Shown: positions 1-7,414, counted from the first letter of the stretch. The stretch is DNA of 17,146 bases from DATEHG01 sp035279705 (GCA_035279705.1 DATEHG010000124.1:1-17146); one strand, 5' to 3'. The notes: generated by a model not told the origin, from the sequence alone. Numbers and translations are program-made.

Positions 1-1232
1 GTGCCGGTGAGGGAGTCGATGCCAAGCACCCAGGCCGGATTGGCGGTAATCCAGCGGATCGCCTGTTCCCGGGTGATGTTGATGCCGGCCTGTCTCCCCG
101 CGTACATCGATTTGGCGGCCTCTTCGTTGAGTCGCTGCACGCCCACGGCGTCGTCCGAGTGGATGACGGCCCGGGCGCCCGCCTGCTGGATCAGCGCCGC
201 GTTCTGCGGCACGGCGTCGAACGATTCCATCTTGAAGCAGCACCAGTCGGCCCACACCGCCGCCGCCACGCCCTCCTTCGCCAGCACGTCGGCGATCTTG
301 TAGGCCTCCACCGCGTGGTGGAAGGCCCGGATGTGGAAGCCGAACTCCTTGCTCAGATCGATCATCTGCTGCATCTCGTCGGCCCGGTAGCAGTGGTTCT
401 GCACCAGGATTCTGCCCCGCAGCACGTCGGCCAGCGTCTCGAGCTTGAGATCGCGGCTGGGTGGATCGCCCTTCTTCTCCTTCAGCCACTTGTCCCATTG
501 TGCCCGGTACCGCTCGGCGTCGATGAACGCGGCGCGGTATCCCGCCATATTCCCCATCCGCGTCGACGGGCCGCTGTTCTGGTAGACCCGCTTGGGGTTT
601 TCACCGCAGGCCATCTTCAATCCATAGGGCGCGCCCGGGTACTTCATTTCCTGCACGCTGCGCGACGGCACCAGCCGCAGCACTGCCGACCGGCCGCCGA
701 TCAGATTGGCGGAGCCGGGAAGCGCCTGGATGACCGTGACGCCGCCCGCGATGGCGAGCGGGATCTGCGGGTCCTGCGGCCAGAACGAATGCTCGGCCCA
801 GACCTGCGCCGTCACGGGGCTGGTGGCCTCGTTGCCGTCGCTCTCGGCGAAGGTTCCCGGGGCGGAGTACACGCCCATGTGGCTGTGCACATCGATGATG
901 CCGGGGGTGACGAACCTGCCGGTGCCATCCACCGTGATGGCATTGTCCGGCGCGGTCAGGTTGTTTCCGACCGCCACCACCTTGCCATCCTTGAACAGGA
1001 TCGAGGCACCGGTCATCTCCGGCCCCGCTGCCGTCAGGATCGTGGCGTTCCGGATCAGGACCGGCGGGTAGTCCTTGCGATGGTAGGTCGAGGGGTACTG
1101 GGCCCGCAGCGCGCTGATCGAATCGGCGGGACCCGCGGCCGGTGTGGCGCCGGTCGCCGGCTTGGCTCGCCCGGCACAGCCGGCCACGAGCAGCAGGGCC
1201 AGCCCACCGGCGAAAGGTCGGGACAAGGTCAA
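1..1232 (-). CDS. Amidohydrolase family lipoprotein (imidazolonepropionase-like), 3' end outside the window
   Basis: About 410 residues are visible and the C-terminus runs off the left edge. The proposed TTG start at 1232 has GGAG seven bases upstream and opens directly into a lipoprotein signal peptide with lipobox LVAGC, so the enzyme is probably lipid-anchored outside the inner membrane. An in-frame ATG at 1265 would add 11 residues with no clear ribosome site. A mature linker rich in Ala and Pro is followed by the amidohydrolase beta-sandwich start (LIRNATILTAAG) and the metal motif DVHSH (His 116 and His 118). Further on come QNHCYRADEM, AFHHAVEAYKIADVL and VIHSDDAVGVQRLNEEA, the remaining metal-ligand regions of the HutI-like (COG1228) amidohydrolases. 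The substrate cannot be told; relatives cleave cyclic amides or dipeptides. It lies 134 bases downstream of the phosphodiesterase gene on the same strand and may be a separate transcript. Family certain, substrate unknown. Confidence 0.9.
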   Translation of the reverse strand, partial: MTLSRPFAGGLALLLVAGCAGRAKPATGATPAAGPADSISALRAQYPSTYHRKDYPPVLIRNATILTAAGPEMTGASILFKDGKVVAVGNNLTAPDNAITVDGTGRFVTPGIIDVHSHMGVYSAPGTFAESDGNEATSPVTAQVWAEHSFWPQDPQIPLAIAGGVTVIQALPGSANLIGGRSAVLRLVPSRSVQEMKYPGAPYGLKMACGENPKRVYQNSGPSTRMGNMAGYRAAFIDAERYRAQWDKWLKEKKGDPPSRDLKLETLADVLRGRILVQNHCYRADEMQQMIDLSKEFGFHIRAFHHAVEAYKIADVLAKEGVAAAVWADWCCFKMESFDAVPQNAALIQQAGARAVIHSDDAVGVQRLNEEAAKSMYAGRQAGINITREQAIRWITANPAWVLGIDSLTG

Positions 1233-1366
1233 CGGATCACTCCAGGTTGGGGCGGAGCCGGGCATCGCACTCGAGGCCAGCACCGCCGGGGAGGACTGAT
1301 TGTCGTTGGGGTTCCGCCCATACGACGTCGGATCAATCGCGTTTCAACTCTGCAGGCAAGGGGCCG

Positions 1367-2068
1367 CTATCGACCGCAGGCCCTGGCGAGAAGGTCCGGA
1401 AAGTTGCCACACAGCCCGTCGACTCCAAGCTCGGCCAGTCGGATCGCTTCACGATCGTCATTGACCGTCCAGGCAATGAGCTCGAGCCCCGCCTGGTGCA
1501 CCGTTGCCACCAGCGCGGCATCGATCAGCCGGGCCTCCTGCCAGAGGGCCGAGAGGCCGGTCTCCCGCACGGCGGCCAGCGTGTCGAGGAGGTAGCTGGC
1601 CAGGAGGGCGCCGCGGCGAAGACTCGGCTCGGCCCTGCCGAGGCGCTGAATGATCCGGTGATCGAAACTGTGCACCGCGTACTGGCCTGGCGTCGGACCA
1701 CGGGAGAGCGTTTCCAGGAACTGGCTATCCCGTGCGGCCGGCAGCGTCTTCACCTCGACCCAGTAGTCGAGCCCACCGGCCGCCCGGAGTGCGGCTTCAA
1801 GTGTCGGGAGCGGTTCGCCGTTGGGGAGTCGGTAGCGCGCAAGGTTCGTGGAGCTCGTCTCGCTGATACCGCCGACCCCCGGAACCACCGGGTCGTGGTG
1901 AACCAGCAGTACGCCGTCCAGGGTCGCGTGCACATCGAGCTCGATCCCGTCGGCTCCCAGCTCCTTCGCCCGGCGGAACGCCTCGAGGGAATTCTGTACC
2001 GCAACGCCGGAGGCGCCGCGATGGGCGATGATCCTGGGCCCCGATTTGCGCTCGCCCCCGCCCGGCAT
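1367..2068 (-). CDS. Glycerophosphodiester phosphodiesterase family protein
   Basis: A 233-residue protein of the GDPD/UgpQ family, which hydrolyses glycerophosphodiesters from phospholipid head groups to glycerol 3-phosphate and an alcohol. Visible motifs in order: IIAHRGAS with catalytic His 16, IELDVHATLDG with metal ligands Glu 43 and Asp 45, LVHHDP with the second catalytic His 58, WVEVK, SFDHRIIQ, WTVND and the C-terminal GVDGLCGNFPDLL. No signal peptide is seen, so it should be cytoplasmic, as UgpQ is. The start is set at the ATG at 2068 because it overlaps the thiolase stop (TGATG), with GGAGGG just before it; an upstream in-frame ATG at 2122 would sit inside the thiolase gene and adds residues unlike the family. 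The overlap implies translational coupling to the thiolase. The stop is TAG at 1367-1369. Confidence 0.93.
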   Translation of the reverse strand: MPGGGERKSGPRIIAHRGASGVAVQNSLEAFRRAKELGADGIELDVHATLDGVLLVHHDPVVPGVGGISETSSTNLARYRLPNGEPLPTLEAALRAAGGLDYWVEVKTLPAARDSQFLETLSRGPTPGQYAVHSFDHRIIQRLGRAEPSLRRGALLASYLLDTLAAVRETGLSALWQEARLIDAALVATVHQAGLELIAWTVNDDREAIRLAELGVDGLCGNFPDLLARACGR

Positions 2069-3267
2069 CACCCTCCGATCCGCTCCACGACCACCGCGAT
2101 TCCCTGACCTACCCCGATGCACATCGAGGCGAGGCCGTAGCGGCCGCCCGTGCGCCTGAGCCCATGGACGAGGGTCGTCAGGATCCTGGCGCCGCTGCTC
2201 CCCAGCGGGTGTCCGAGGGCAATCGCGCCCCCGGACACATTGACCCTGGCCGGGTCGAGTCCCAGCTCCTGGATACAGGCCAGCGCCTGTGACGCGAACG
2301 CCTCGTTCAACTCGATCAGGTCGAGCATGGCGACCGAGAGTCCGGCGCGGTTCAAGGCCTTCCCGATGGCCGGCACCGGGCCGATGCCCATGACCGAGGG
2401 ATCGACCCCCGCGACTGCTGTGGCCACGATCCGGGCCAGCGGCCTGGCCGAGAGATCCTTCACGGCGCCCGCGCTGAGAATCGTGAGCGCCGCCGCGCCA
2501 TCATTGATGCCGCTCGAGGTGGCCGCGGTGACCGTACCGTCTTTCGCGAACGCCGGCTTCATCCTGGCCAGCGCTTCCAGTGTCACATCGGGGCGGGGAT
2601 GCTCGTCGCTGTCGATCTGCTTCGTGCCGGTCTTGTCCGGCACCTCGACCGGCACGATCTCTTCCTTGAAATGGCCCGCCCTGATGGCGGCGCCGGCCCG
2701 CCGCTGGCTCTCGACGGCGAAGGCATCCTGCGCCGCCCGCGTGATGCCATACTGCCTTGCCACCTTTTCGGCGGTCTCCCCCAGCGAGATGGTCCACTCC
2801 GCTGCCAGCTTCGGATTGGTGAACCGCCAGCCCACCGTGGTATCCGCCATCGGCGGCGGCGTGCGGTTCCAGGCCGTGCCCGACTTGAGCATGACGTACG
2901 GCGAGCGCGTCATGCTCTCGACGCCGCCGGCGACGAAGCACTCGCCCTCGCCCGACCGGATCGCGTGGGTGGCGGCGATGACGGCCTGAAGGCCGGAACC
3001 GCAGAGGCGATTGACGGTCTGTCCCGGAACCGAGACGGGGAGCCCGGCAAGCAGCGACGCCATGCGCGCCACGTTGCGGTTGTCCTCGCCCGCCTGGTTG
3101 GCGCAGCCCAGGATGACGTCATCGATGCGGACCGCGGGGAGGCCGCTCCGCGCCATGACACCGCGGATGGCCACGGCGGCCAGGTCGTCGGGGCGGATGT
3201 CAGCGAGCACGCCGCCGGCGCGCCCGATCGGGGTGCGGACGGCGGCGGTAATGAACGCGTCACTCAT
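2068..3267 (-). CDS. Thiolase (acetyl-CoA C-acyltransferase, 3-oxoadipyl-CoA thiolase-like)
   Basis: A 399-residue thiolase, the standard length, which cleaves or forms 3-oxoacyl-CoA using CoA. The catalytic set is complete: nucleophile Cys 89 in NRLCGSG, His 353 in ALGHPLGSSGAR and Cys 383 in SMCIGVGQG. The N-terminal half, including GCANQAGEDNRNVARM and GLPVSVPGQTVNRLCGSG, reads closest to PcaF/PaaJ, the 3-oxoadipyl-CoA thiolases of aromatic degradation, although general FadA/AtoB roles remain possible. The ATG at 3267 begins with the family-typical FITAAVRTPIGRAGG; the open frame extends upstream to 3444 but overlaps the TetR gene and matches nothing. It lies 47 bases after the TetR gene on the same strand and overlaps the phosphodiesterase start. 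The neighbouring TetR and its operator suggest induction by an acyl-CoA. Family certain, exact substrate inferred. Confidence 0.93.
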   Translation of the reverse strand: MSDAFITAAVRTPIGRAGGVLADIRPDDLAAVAIRGVMARSGLPAVRIDDVILGCANQAGEDNRNVARMASLLAGLPVSVPGQTVNRLCGSGLQAVIAATHAIRSGEGECFVAGGVESMTRSPYVMLKSGTAWNRTPPPMADTTVGWRFTNPKLAAEWTISLGETAEKVARQYGITRAAQDAFAVESQRRAGAAIRAGHFKEEIVPVEVPDKTGTKQIDSDEHPRPDVTLEALARMKPAFAKDGTVTAATSSGINDGAAALTILSAGAVKDLSARPLARIVATAVAGVDPSVMGIGPVPAIGKALNRAGLSVAMLDLIELNEAFASQALACIQELGLDPARVNVSGGAIALGHPLGSSGARILTTLVHGLRRTGGRYGLASMCIGVGQGIAVVVERIGG

Positions 3268-3314
3268 CGATGGACTCGTCGACTCCGGGCGGACAGGACA
3301 GGGGCACGGGGTGA

Positions 3315-3923
3315 TTATTCTCCAGCTCGTGGCCGGGAAGGGCCTCCGGCAGCAGGCCTCGAATCGGTGTATCCGGAGAGGAAAAGCTCGGCGAGCTGAT
3401 CCGCCAGTCGGTCGGGAGGAATGGCGCCGCCCGGCTGGTACCAAGTGTAAATCCAGTTGATCATCCCGAACAGCGCATAGGCAGCCACCTTGGGATCCAC
3501 CGACGGGCGGTCCACGGCCGCGAGCAGGCCACTGAGGAGCGCCACGTATTCCTTCTTGCGGCGCCGGACCTGGGACCGCATGGCGCCTTCCAGCTGGGCC
3601 TCTTCATGGGCCAGGACCTTCATCTCCCCCATATGTCCGGTGAAGTAGACCACGTGGTGGCGGATGAACGCCCGAAGCCGGGCTTCGGGTCCGCTGGCCG
3701 CATCGACCGCGGCATGCGCCCCGGCCAGCACTTCCACGAAGCAGCGATCCTGGATCAGGCCGAGGAGTTCCTGCTTGCTGCGGACGTAGTGGTAGATCCC
3801 GGCCAGGCTCATGCCGCAGGCGGCCGAAAGATCCCGCATGGAGGTCGCGTTGAAGCCCCGCTCCGCAAAAGTCTGGGAAGCGGTCTGCATCAGGTGGTGC
3901 AGCCGGCGATCGAAGCTTTCCAC
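3315..3923 (-). CDS. TetR/AcrR family transcriptional regulator
   Basis: A 202-residue TetR-type repressor. The N-terminal helix-turn-helix spans about residues 10-55 (TFAERGFNATSMRDLSAACG, then MSLAGIYHYVRSKQELL), with the usual recognition-helix pattern Y-H/N-Y-V/F-x-S/N-K. The ligand-binding C-terminal domain contains HHVVYFTGHMGEMKVLAHEE and a late aromatic stretch INWIYTWYQPGG, as seen in TetR proteins that sense fatty or aryl acyl-CoA esters (the FadR, PaaR and PsrA group). The start is a GTG at 3923; an internal ATG lies 11 codons later. A strong promoter and two overlapping palindromes lie immediately upstream, so autorepression is likely. Downstream on the same strand are a thiolase and a phosphodiesterase, the probable regulated genes. 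The effector is inferred, not seen. Confidence 0.93.
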   Translation of the reverse strand: MESFDRRLHHLMQTASQTFAERGFNATSMRDLSAACGMSLAGIYHYVRSKQELLGLIQDRCFVEVLAGAHAAVDAASGPEARLRAFIRHHVVYFTGHMGEMKVLAHEEAQLEGAMRSQVRRRKKEYVALLSGLLAAVDRPSVDPKVAAYALFGMINWIYTWYQPGGAIPPDRLADQLAELFLSGYTDSRPAAGGPSRPRAGE

Positions 3924-3931
3924 GGCCAGTC

Positions 3932-3953
3932 CGAACGTTCGTTCGAATCGAAC
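3932..3953. promoter_or_regulatory. Two overlapping palindromes, probable TetR operator
   Basis: Positions 3932-3945 read CGAACGTTCGTTCG, which fits the symmetric pattern CNAACGNNCGTTNG. As I recall, this is the consensus published for the TetR repressor PaaR of Thermus thermophilus. A second perfect inverted repeat, GTTCGA-A-TCGAAC, lies at 3941-3953. Both overlap the -10 region and predicted start of the tetR promoter, and the repeats sit 9 bases before the tetR GTG. Binding by the adjacent TetR protein is inferred. Confidence 0.6.
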
Positions 3954-3979
3954 CTAGGCCGCCCCGACGCCCTCGTCAA
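3951..3979 (-). promoter_or_regulatory. Candidate sigma70 promoter of the tetR-thiolase-GDPD unit
   Basis: On the minus strand TTGACG (3979-3974) is followed by exactly 17 bases and then TAGGTT (3956-3951). The -35 matches the consensus at five of six positions, and the -10 has the conserved T, A and final T. The predicted transcription start is near 3944, about 20 bases before the GTG start at 3923. The -10 and the predicted start are covered by inverted repeats, as expected for a repressed promoter. Confidence 0.6.
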
Positions 3980-4030
3980 TGCCTGGTCCGGGGTTAACGT
4001 CCCGTGGCTATCCCCGTCTCCTCGCAGGCG

Positions 4031-4579
4031 ATGACACCACAGCCCGGCGCGTCTGACCCGACGGATTCGGAACTCGTCGAGGCCTTCCGGGCTGGCGACG
4101 AGCAGGCGGCTGCCGTCTTGGTACGGCGGCATTCTCCCTCGCTGGCGAGGTTCCTGGCTGGCGCCGGGGCCTGGTCCTCCGAAGTCGATGACCTGATACA
4201 GGAAACGCTGTTCCGGGCCTTTCGCCGGATCGATTCCTGGCGCGGCGAGGCCTCGTTCCGGAGCTGGTTGCTCACCATCGGCGGCAATCTGCTCAAGGAT
4301 GAGCACCGGAAGCGGAAGGGGCGCACGGTGATTTCGATCGAGGACCGCGATCTCCCCGACCAGACGGACCCGGCGGGGACGGTAGTTGCGGACGAACTGG
4401 CCTCGCGCATCCAGTTCGCCCTCGGGAAGCTGCCGAGGCTGCAGCGGGAAGTCTTTCTCCTGCGGGCGCAGCAGGGAGCCGAATACCCCGATATCGCCGC
4501 GGCGCTGGGCACCACACCGGGTGCGGCCCGCGTGCACTTTCATCACGCCGTGAAGGCGCTCAAGGGACTGGTCGAATGA
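4031..4579 (+). CDS. RNA polymerase sigma factor, ECF subfamily
   Basis: A 182-residue ECF sigma factor made of only sigma2 and sigma4. Sigma2 (about residues 13-85) contains DSELVEAFRAGDEQA, VDDLIQETLFRAFRRID with the core-binding DDLxQE motif, and the -10 recognition stretch FRSWLLTIGGNLLKDEHRKRK. Sigma4 (about 125-178) has the helix-turn-helix LPRLQREVFLLRAQQG, YPDIAAALGTTPGAARVHFHHAVKAL, which reads the -35. The ATG at 4031 is chosen. An in-frame GTG at 4004 would add nine residues, but no ribosome site stands before either, so the start is uncertain. The stop overlaps the start of the anti-sigma gene (ATGA), fixing the pair as an operon. It is divergent from tetR across about 107 bases. 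ECF regulons of this kind usually answer envelope stress; the target genes may include those directly downstream. No classic ECF -35 (GGAAC) was found upstream. Confidence 0.93.
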   Translation: MTPQPGASDPTDSELVEAFRAGDEQAAAVLVRRHSPSLARFLAGAGAWSSEVDDLIQETLFRAFRRIDSWRGEASFRSWLLTIGGNLLKDEHRKRKGRTVISIEDRDLPDQTDPAGTVVADELASRIQFALGKLPRLQREVFLLRAQQGAEYPDIAAALGTTPGAARVHFHHAVKALKGLVE

Positions 4580-5100
4580 TGGACTGCGATACGCTGGTGG
4601 ATCTCATGCCGGACCGTGCGGCGGGCCGGATTGCGTGGCCGGATGGCGCCGAGGCGCACCTCGAGGCCTGCGAGGAATGCCGCAGGAGCTGGACGCTGAT
4701 CCAGGCTGGGCCGCGGATCGGTGCCGCGGCGGCCGCCCGCATCGATGCCGAGCAGGTCGGGGGGATCGTCTTCCGCCGCCTGGCCGAGGCCCGACGGCAG
4801 GACCGGCGCCGGAGGGGCTGGACCTGGGGGACGTTGCTGGCTGCCGCCGCGGCGCTGCTCCTCATGGTGCTCCCGGGCAGGAGGCATTCCCTGGCATCCC
4901 CGGCGGTGGCGGCAACGGGGGCCGGCACTACTTTTTCAGTGCCAGTGCATGAGCTCGAAGACCTGGACGTCGGGGAGTTGCAGACCCTGGACGACCAACT
5001 CGACGGCGCGCTCAGTGCCAGTGTCTCGGTCGGGGCGCCGCACCTCGAGGAACTGACGCCGGAAGAGATGCAGCGGGTTCTCAACTCCATGGAGAGCTGA
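4576..5100 (+). CDS. Anti-sigma factor with zinc-finger (ZAS) domain and one membrane segment
   Basis: A 174-residue membrane protein. The N-terminal cytoplasmic part shows the zinc anti-sigma signature His 28-x3-Cys 32-x2-Cys 35 (HLEACEEC) with an additional Cys 4, the usual arrangement for binding and blocking an ECF sigma factor. A single membrane helix runs from about Trp 82 to Leu 99, flanked by an Arg-rich cytoplasmic side (RRRRG) and followed by an outer domain of about 70 residues that ends LEELTPEEMQRVL. The gene overlaps the sigma stop at ATGA and its own stop overlaps the next start (TGATG), so all three genes are translationally linked. By analogy with the family, a periplasmic signal relayed through the outer domain would release the sigma factor. 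A second ATG three bases on is an equally possible start. Confidence 0.9.
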   Translation: MMDCDTLVDLMPDRAAGRIAWPDGAEAHLEACEECRRSWTLIQAGPRIGAAAAARIDAEQVGGIVFRRLAEARRQDRRRRGWTWGTLLAAAAALLLMVLPGRRHSLASPAVAATGAGTTFSVPVHELEDLDVGELQTLDDQLDGALSASVSVGAPHLEELTPEEMQRVLNSMES

Positions 5101-5615
5101 TGATGCGACGATTCCTTCGCCGCGGGTTGGCCGTGCTTGGCCTTCTGTCCCTGGCGGTCGCCGCACCCGCGGCCGCCCAGGACGACACGGCCAGTATGGT
5201 GGACCGGAGCCGCCTGCTGCAGCGGATCCAGGATCGCTTCGGGGCCCAGGTCAAGGAACAGCTCGGCCTGACCGACCAGCAGGCGGCCCGGATGAAGGAG
5301 ACGACCGCCAACTGGTTTCTCAAGCGGCGCGACCTCGAGGGTCAGGAGCAGCGCGCCCGGCAAGCGATGGCCAGCCAGCTCCGGCCCGGCGTCGCGGCCA
5401 ACAAGGACAGCGTCACCAAGCTGATTGACAAGCTCCTGGCCCTCCGGGTGAGCTACGCCGAGTCCTTCCGCCAGGAAGACCGCGAGCTTGCCGCCTACCT
5501 CGACCCCGTCCAGCGGGCCCAGTACCTCGTGCTGCGCGAACGCCTGCTGGAGCGGGTCCAGAAGGCGCGGGACGAGCGGCTGCAGAATGGCGGGCGAGCC
5601 AGAGAGCAGCCCTGA
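5100..5615 (+). CDS. Secreted LTxxQ-motif protein (Spy/CpxP-like periplasmic stress protein)
   Basis: A 171-residue secreted protein. A Sec signal peptide (MMRRFLRRGLAVLGLLSLA) is likely cut after AAA at residue 26. The mature part is helical, charged and rich in Gln and Arg, with GLTDQQAARM (LTxxQ type, residues 56-65) and a second motif, LDPVQRAQYLVLRERL, near residues 134-149. This is the two-motif layout of Spy/CpxP-like proteins, which act as periplasmic chaperones or stress sensors. It is encoded directly after the anti-sigma factor with a TGATG overlap. The context suggests that it feeds back on, or is sensed by, the anti-sigma outer domain, as CpxP does with CpxA; this is inference. 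Overall similarity to named members cannot be measured here. Confidence 0.78.
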   Translation: MMRRFLRRGLAVLGLLSLAVAAPAAAQDDTASMVDRSRLLQRIQDRFGAQVKEQLGLTDQQAARMKETTANWFLKRRDLEGQEQRARQAMASQLRPGVAANKDSVTKLIDKLLALRVSYAESFRQEDRELAAYLDPVQRAQYLVLRERLLERVQKARDERLQNGGRAREQP

Positions 5616-5624
5616 GCTCTCGCC

Positions 5625-5653
5625 TTCCCACCCCCTCGCGAGGCCGGTAGCTT
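5625..5653 (+). promoter_or_regulatory. Possible internal promoter before nfeD-floA, with palindrome in the spacer
   Basis: TTCCCA (5625-5630) and TAGCTT (5648-5653) are separated by 17 bases in the 64-base gap between the LTxxQ gene and nfeD. The predicted start is near 5660, about 20 bases before the GTG at 5680. A perfect 10-base palindrome, CCTCGCGAGG (5634-5643), sits in the spacer and CCCGCGGG (5655-5662) at the predicted start. The match is moderate, so this is only a candidate. Confidence 0.3.
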
Positions 5654-5679
5654 TCCCGCGGGCACTCCAGGGAGTGGCT

Positions 5680-6366
5680 GTGATCGACCCGCAGTCCGGT
5701 TCCGTCGTACTTCAGATCCTGACCCATCCCGTCGTCGCCGCCGCCCTCCTCTCGGTCGGTATCATCGGCCTGCTCGCCGAGATCAAGGCCGGGATGCATG
5801 GCCTCGGCGTTCTGTTCGGCACACTCGCCCTCGGACTCTTCTTCGGCGCCAGCATCATGGTCGGGTTTGCCGGCTGGGGCACCATGCTCATGCTCGGCCT
5901 CGGCCTGACTGCGCTGGGCATCGAAGTCTTCGTGCTGCCCGGCCACGGAGTCACGGGAATTCTCGGCAGCGCGCTGGTCGTGGCTGCGATGATCGCGGCC
6001 TTGCTCGGACCTACCCCGACCACGGGCGACATCCTCCAGGCAGCCGCGACGATCGCGACCAGCTTCCTCGTGATCGGCGTCGTGGCGTACTCCTGGATCC
6101 GCCACCTGCCGACGAGTGGACGCTTCGCCGGTCTGCTGCACCTCTCCTCGGCCGATTCGGCGGCGGGCTACATCGCCGCGCCACCCCGCAACGACCTGGT
6201 CGGGCAGGAAGGCGTGGCGCTCACCGATCTTCGCCCCTCCGGGACGATCGACGTGGCGGGCGAAAAGATCGACGTCGTGACCGAGGGTGGCTACCTCGCC
6301 GCGGGAACGCGGGTGAAGGTCGTTCGCACCGAATCCTACCGGCAGATCGTCCGCCCGGTCGACTGA
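5680..6366 (+). CDS. NfeD family membrane protein without the protease domain
   Basis: A 228-residue protein matching the C-terminal two-thirds of long NfeD proteins: a block of four to five membrane helices (about residues 15-140, including LLSVGIIGLLAEIKAG, LGLGLTALGIEVFVLPGHG and ILGSALVVAAMIAALLG) and a C-terminal OB-fold domain (about 168-227: DLVGQEGVALTDLRPSGTI, then EGGYLAAGTRVKVV). The ClpP-like serine protease part found at the N-terminus of long NfeD is absent. The GTG at 5680 is preferred because AGGGAG lies five bases before it and the protein then begins just ahead of the first helix. GTG 5674 and ATG 5587 are in frame alternatives, the latter inside the previous gene. NfeD proteins are known partners of flotillins, and floA follows 40 bases later. 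Confidence 0.87.
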   Translation: MIDPQSGSVVLQILTHPVVAAALLSVGIIGLLAEIKAGMHGLGVLFGTLALGLFFGASIMVGFAGWGTMLMLGLGLTALGIEVFVLPGHGVTGILGSALVVAAMIAALLGPTPTTGDILQAAATIATSFLVIGVVAYSWIRHLPTSGRFAGLLHLSSADSAAGYIAAPPRNDLVGQEGVALTDLRPSGTIDVAGEKIDVVTEGGYLAAGTRVKVVRTESYRQIVRPVD

Positions 6367-6406
6367 CATTGCAGCCGTTCGCCTACCCATTGCCCCGGAG
6401 ACCGTC

Positions 6407-7411
6407 GTGAACGAGGTCACTTCACAATCGCTGCCGCTGCTGGCCTTCCTGCTGGTGGTCGGGCTGGTGTTCCTCACCATTTTCTTCCGGTTCATCCCCA
6501 TTGCCCTCTGGCTGCAGGCGCTCATGTCCGGGGTCCGGGTTTCCTTCGTGACCCTGTTCGGAATGCGATTCCGCAAGGTGAGCCCCTCGGACATCGTGGT
6601 GCCGCTGATCAACGCCCACAAGGCGGGGCTGCAGCAGGTCGGCGTGAATGATCTCGAGTCCCACTTCCTGTCCGGGGGCAATGTGAGCCGCGTGGTGAAC
6701 GCGCTCATCTCTGCCGACAAGGCCGGCATTCCGCTCAACTTCAAGCAGGCGGCCGCGATCGATCTCGCCGGCCGTGATGTCTTCGAGGCGGTGCAGGTGA
6801 GCGTGAACCCCAAGGTGATCACCACGCCCAAGGTGGCGGCGATGGCCAAGAACGGGATTCAGCTGCTGGCGATCGCGCGGGTGACCGTGCGGGCGAACAT
6901 CAACCGCCTCGTCGGCGGCGCCGGTGAAGAAACCATCCTGGCCCGGGTGGGCGAAGGCATCGTCTCGGCCATCGGCTCGGCGGAAACGCACAAGCAGGTG
7001 CTGGAATCACCGGACATCATTTCCAAGACCGTACTGGCCAAGGGACTCGACGCCGGCACCGCGTTCGAAATTCTCTCGATCGACATTGCCGATGTCGACG
7101 TGGGCAAGAACATCGGCGCCGCGCTGCAGACGGACCAGGCCGAGGCGGACAAGCGCATCGCGCAGGCCAAGGCCGAGGAGCGGCGGGCGCTGGCCGTCGC
7201 GATGGAGCAGGAGTTCAAGGCGACAGCGCAGGAAGCCCGGGCCAAGGTGATCGAGGCGGAGGCCCAGCTTCCGCTGGCGATGGCGGAGGCGTTCAAGAAG
7301 GGGTTGATGGGGGTAATGGACTACCAGAAGTACAAGAACGTGCAGGCCGATACCGCCATGCGTCAGTCGATCGCCGGTGGCTCGGACCCTTCGAGCACCG
7401 GCGGGAGCTGA
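6407..7411 (+). CDS. floA: Flotillin-like protein FloA
   Basis: A 334-residue flotillin-like protein, the usual FloA (YqfA) length. An N-terminal membrane hairpin or helix (LLAFLLVVGLVFLTIFFRFI, about residues 11-30) precedes the characteristic YqfA stretch: MRFRKVSPSDIVVPLINAHKAG, then SHFLSGGNVSRVVNALISADKAGI and RVTVRANINRLVGGAGEETILARVGEGIVSAIGS. A charged coiled-coil region (about 245-300, rich in EA/KA repeats) drives oligomerisation in this family. FloA forms membrane microdomains that organise signalling and secretion proteins and tune membrane fluidity. The start GTG at 6407 has GGAG six bases upstream. It is encoded between nfeD and a small membrane protein and three bases before the latter, so the three are probably one assembly. 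Placement downstream of a sigma/anti-sigma pair suggests stress-responsive expression, which is inferred. Confidence 0.93.
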   Translation: MNEVTSQSLPLLAFLLVVGLVFLTIFFRFIPIALWLQALMSGVRVSFVTLFGMRFRKVSPSDIVVPLINAHKAGLQQVGVNDLESHFLSGGNVSRVVNALISADKAGIPLNFKQAAAIDLAGRDVFEAVQVSVNPKVITTPKVAAMAKNGIQLLAIARVTVRANINRLVGGAGEETILARVGEGIVSAIGSAETHKQVLESPDIISKTVLAKGLDAGTAFEILSIDIADVDVGKNIGAALQTDQAEADKRIAQAKAEERRALAVAMEQEFKATAQEARAKVIEAEAQLPLAMAEAFKKGLMGVMDYQKYKNVQADTAMRQSIAGGSDPSSTGGS

Positions 7412-7414
7412 GCC

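Noticed and set aside
159..1595. 478-codon open frame on the plus strand
   Set aside because: It is antisense to the amidohydrolase and GDPD genes, is Arg/Gly/His-rich with no recognisable motif, and is explained by high GC content.
3955..4030. ECF-type autoregulatory promoter before the sigma gene
   Set aside because: No GGAAC-like -35 with a CGTC or TCTA -10 at 16-17 bases was found; the nearest combinations had wrong spacing.
5413..6849. 478-codon open frame on the minus strand
   Set aside because: It runs opposite nfeD and floA, whose motifs are clear; the composition is that of an antisense frame.
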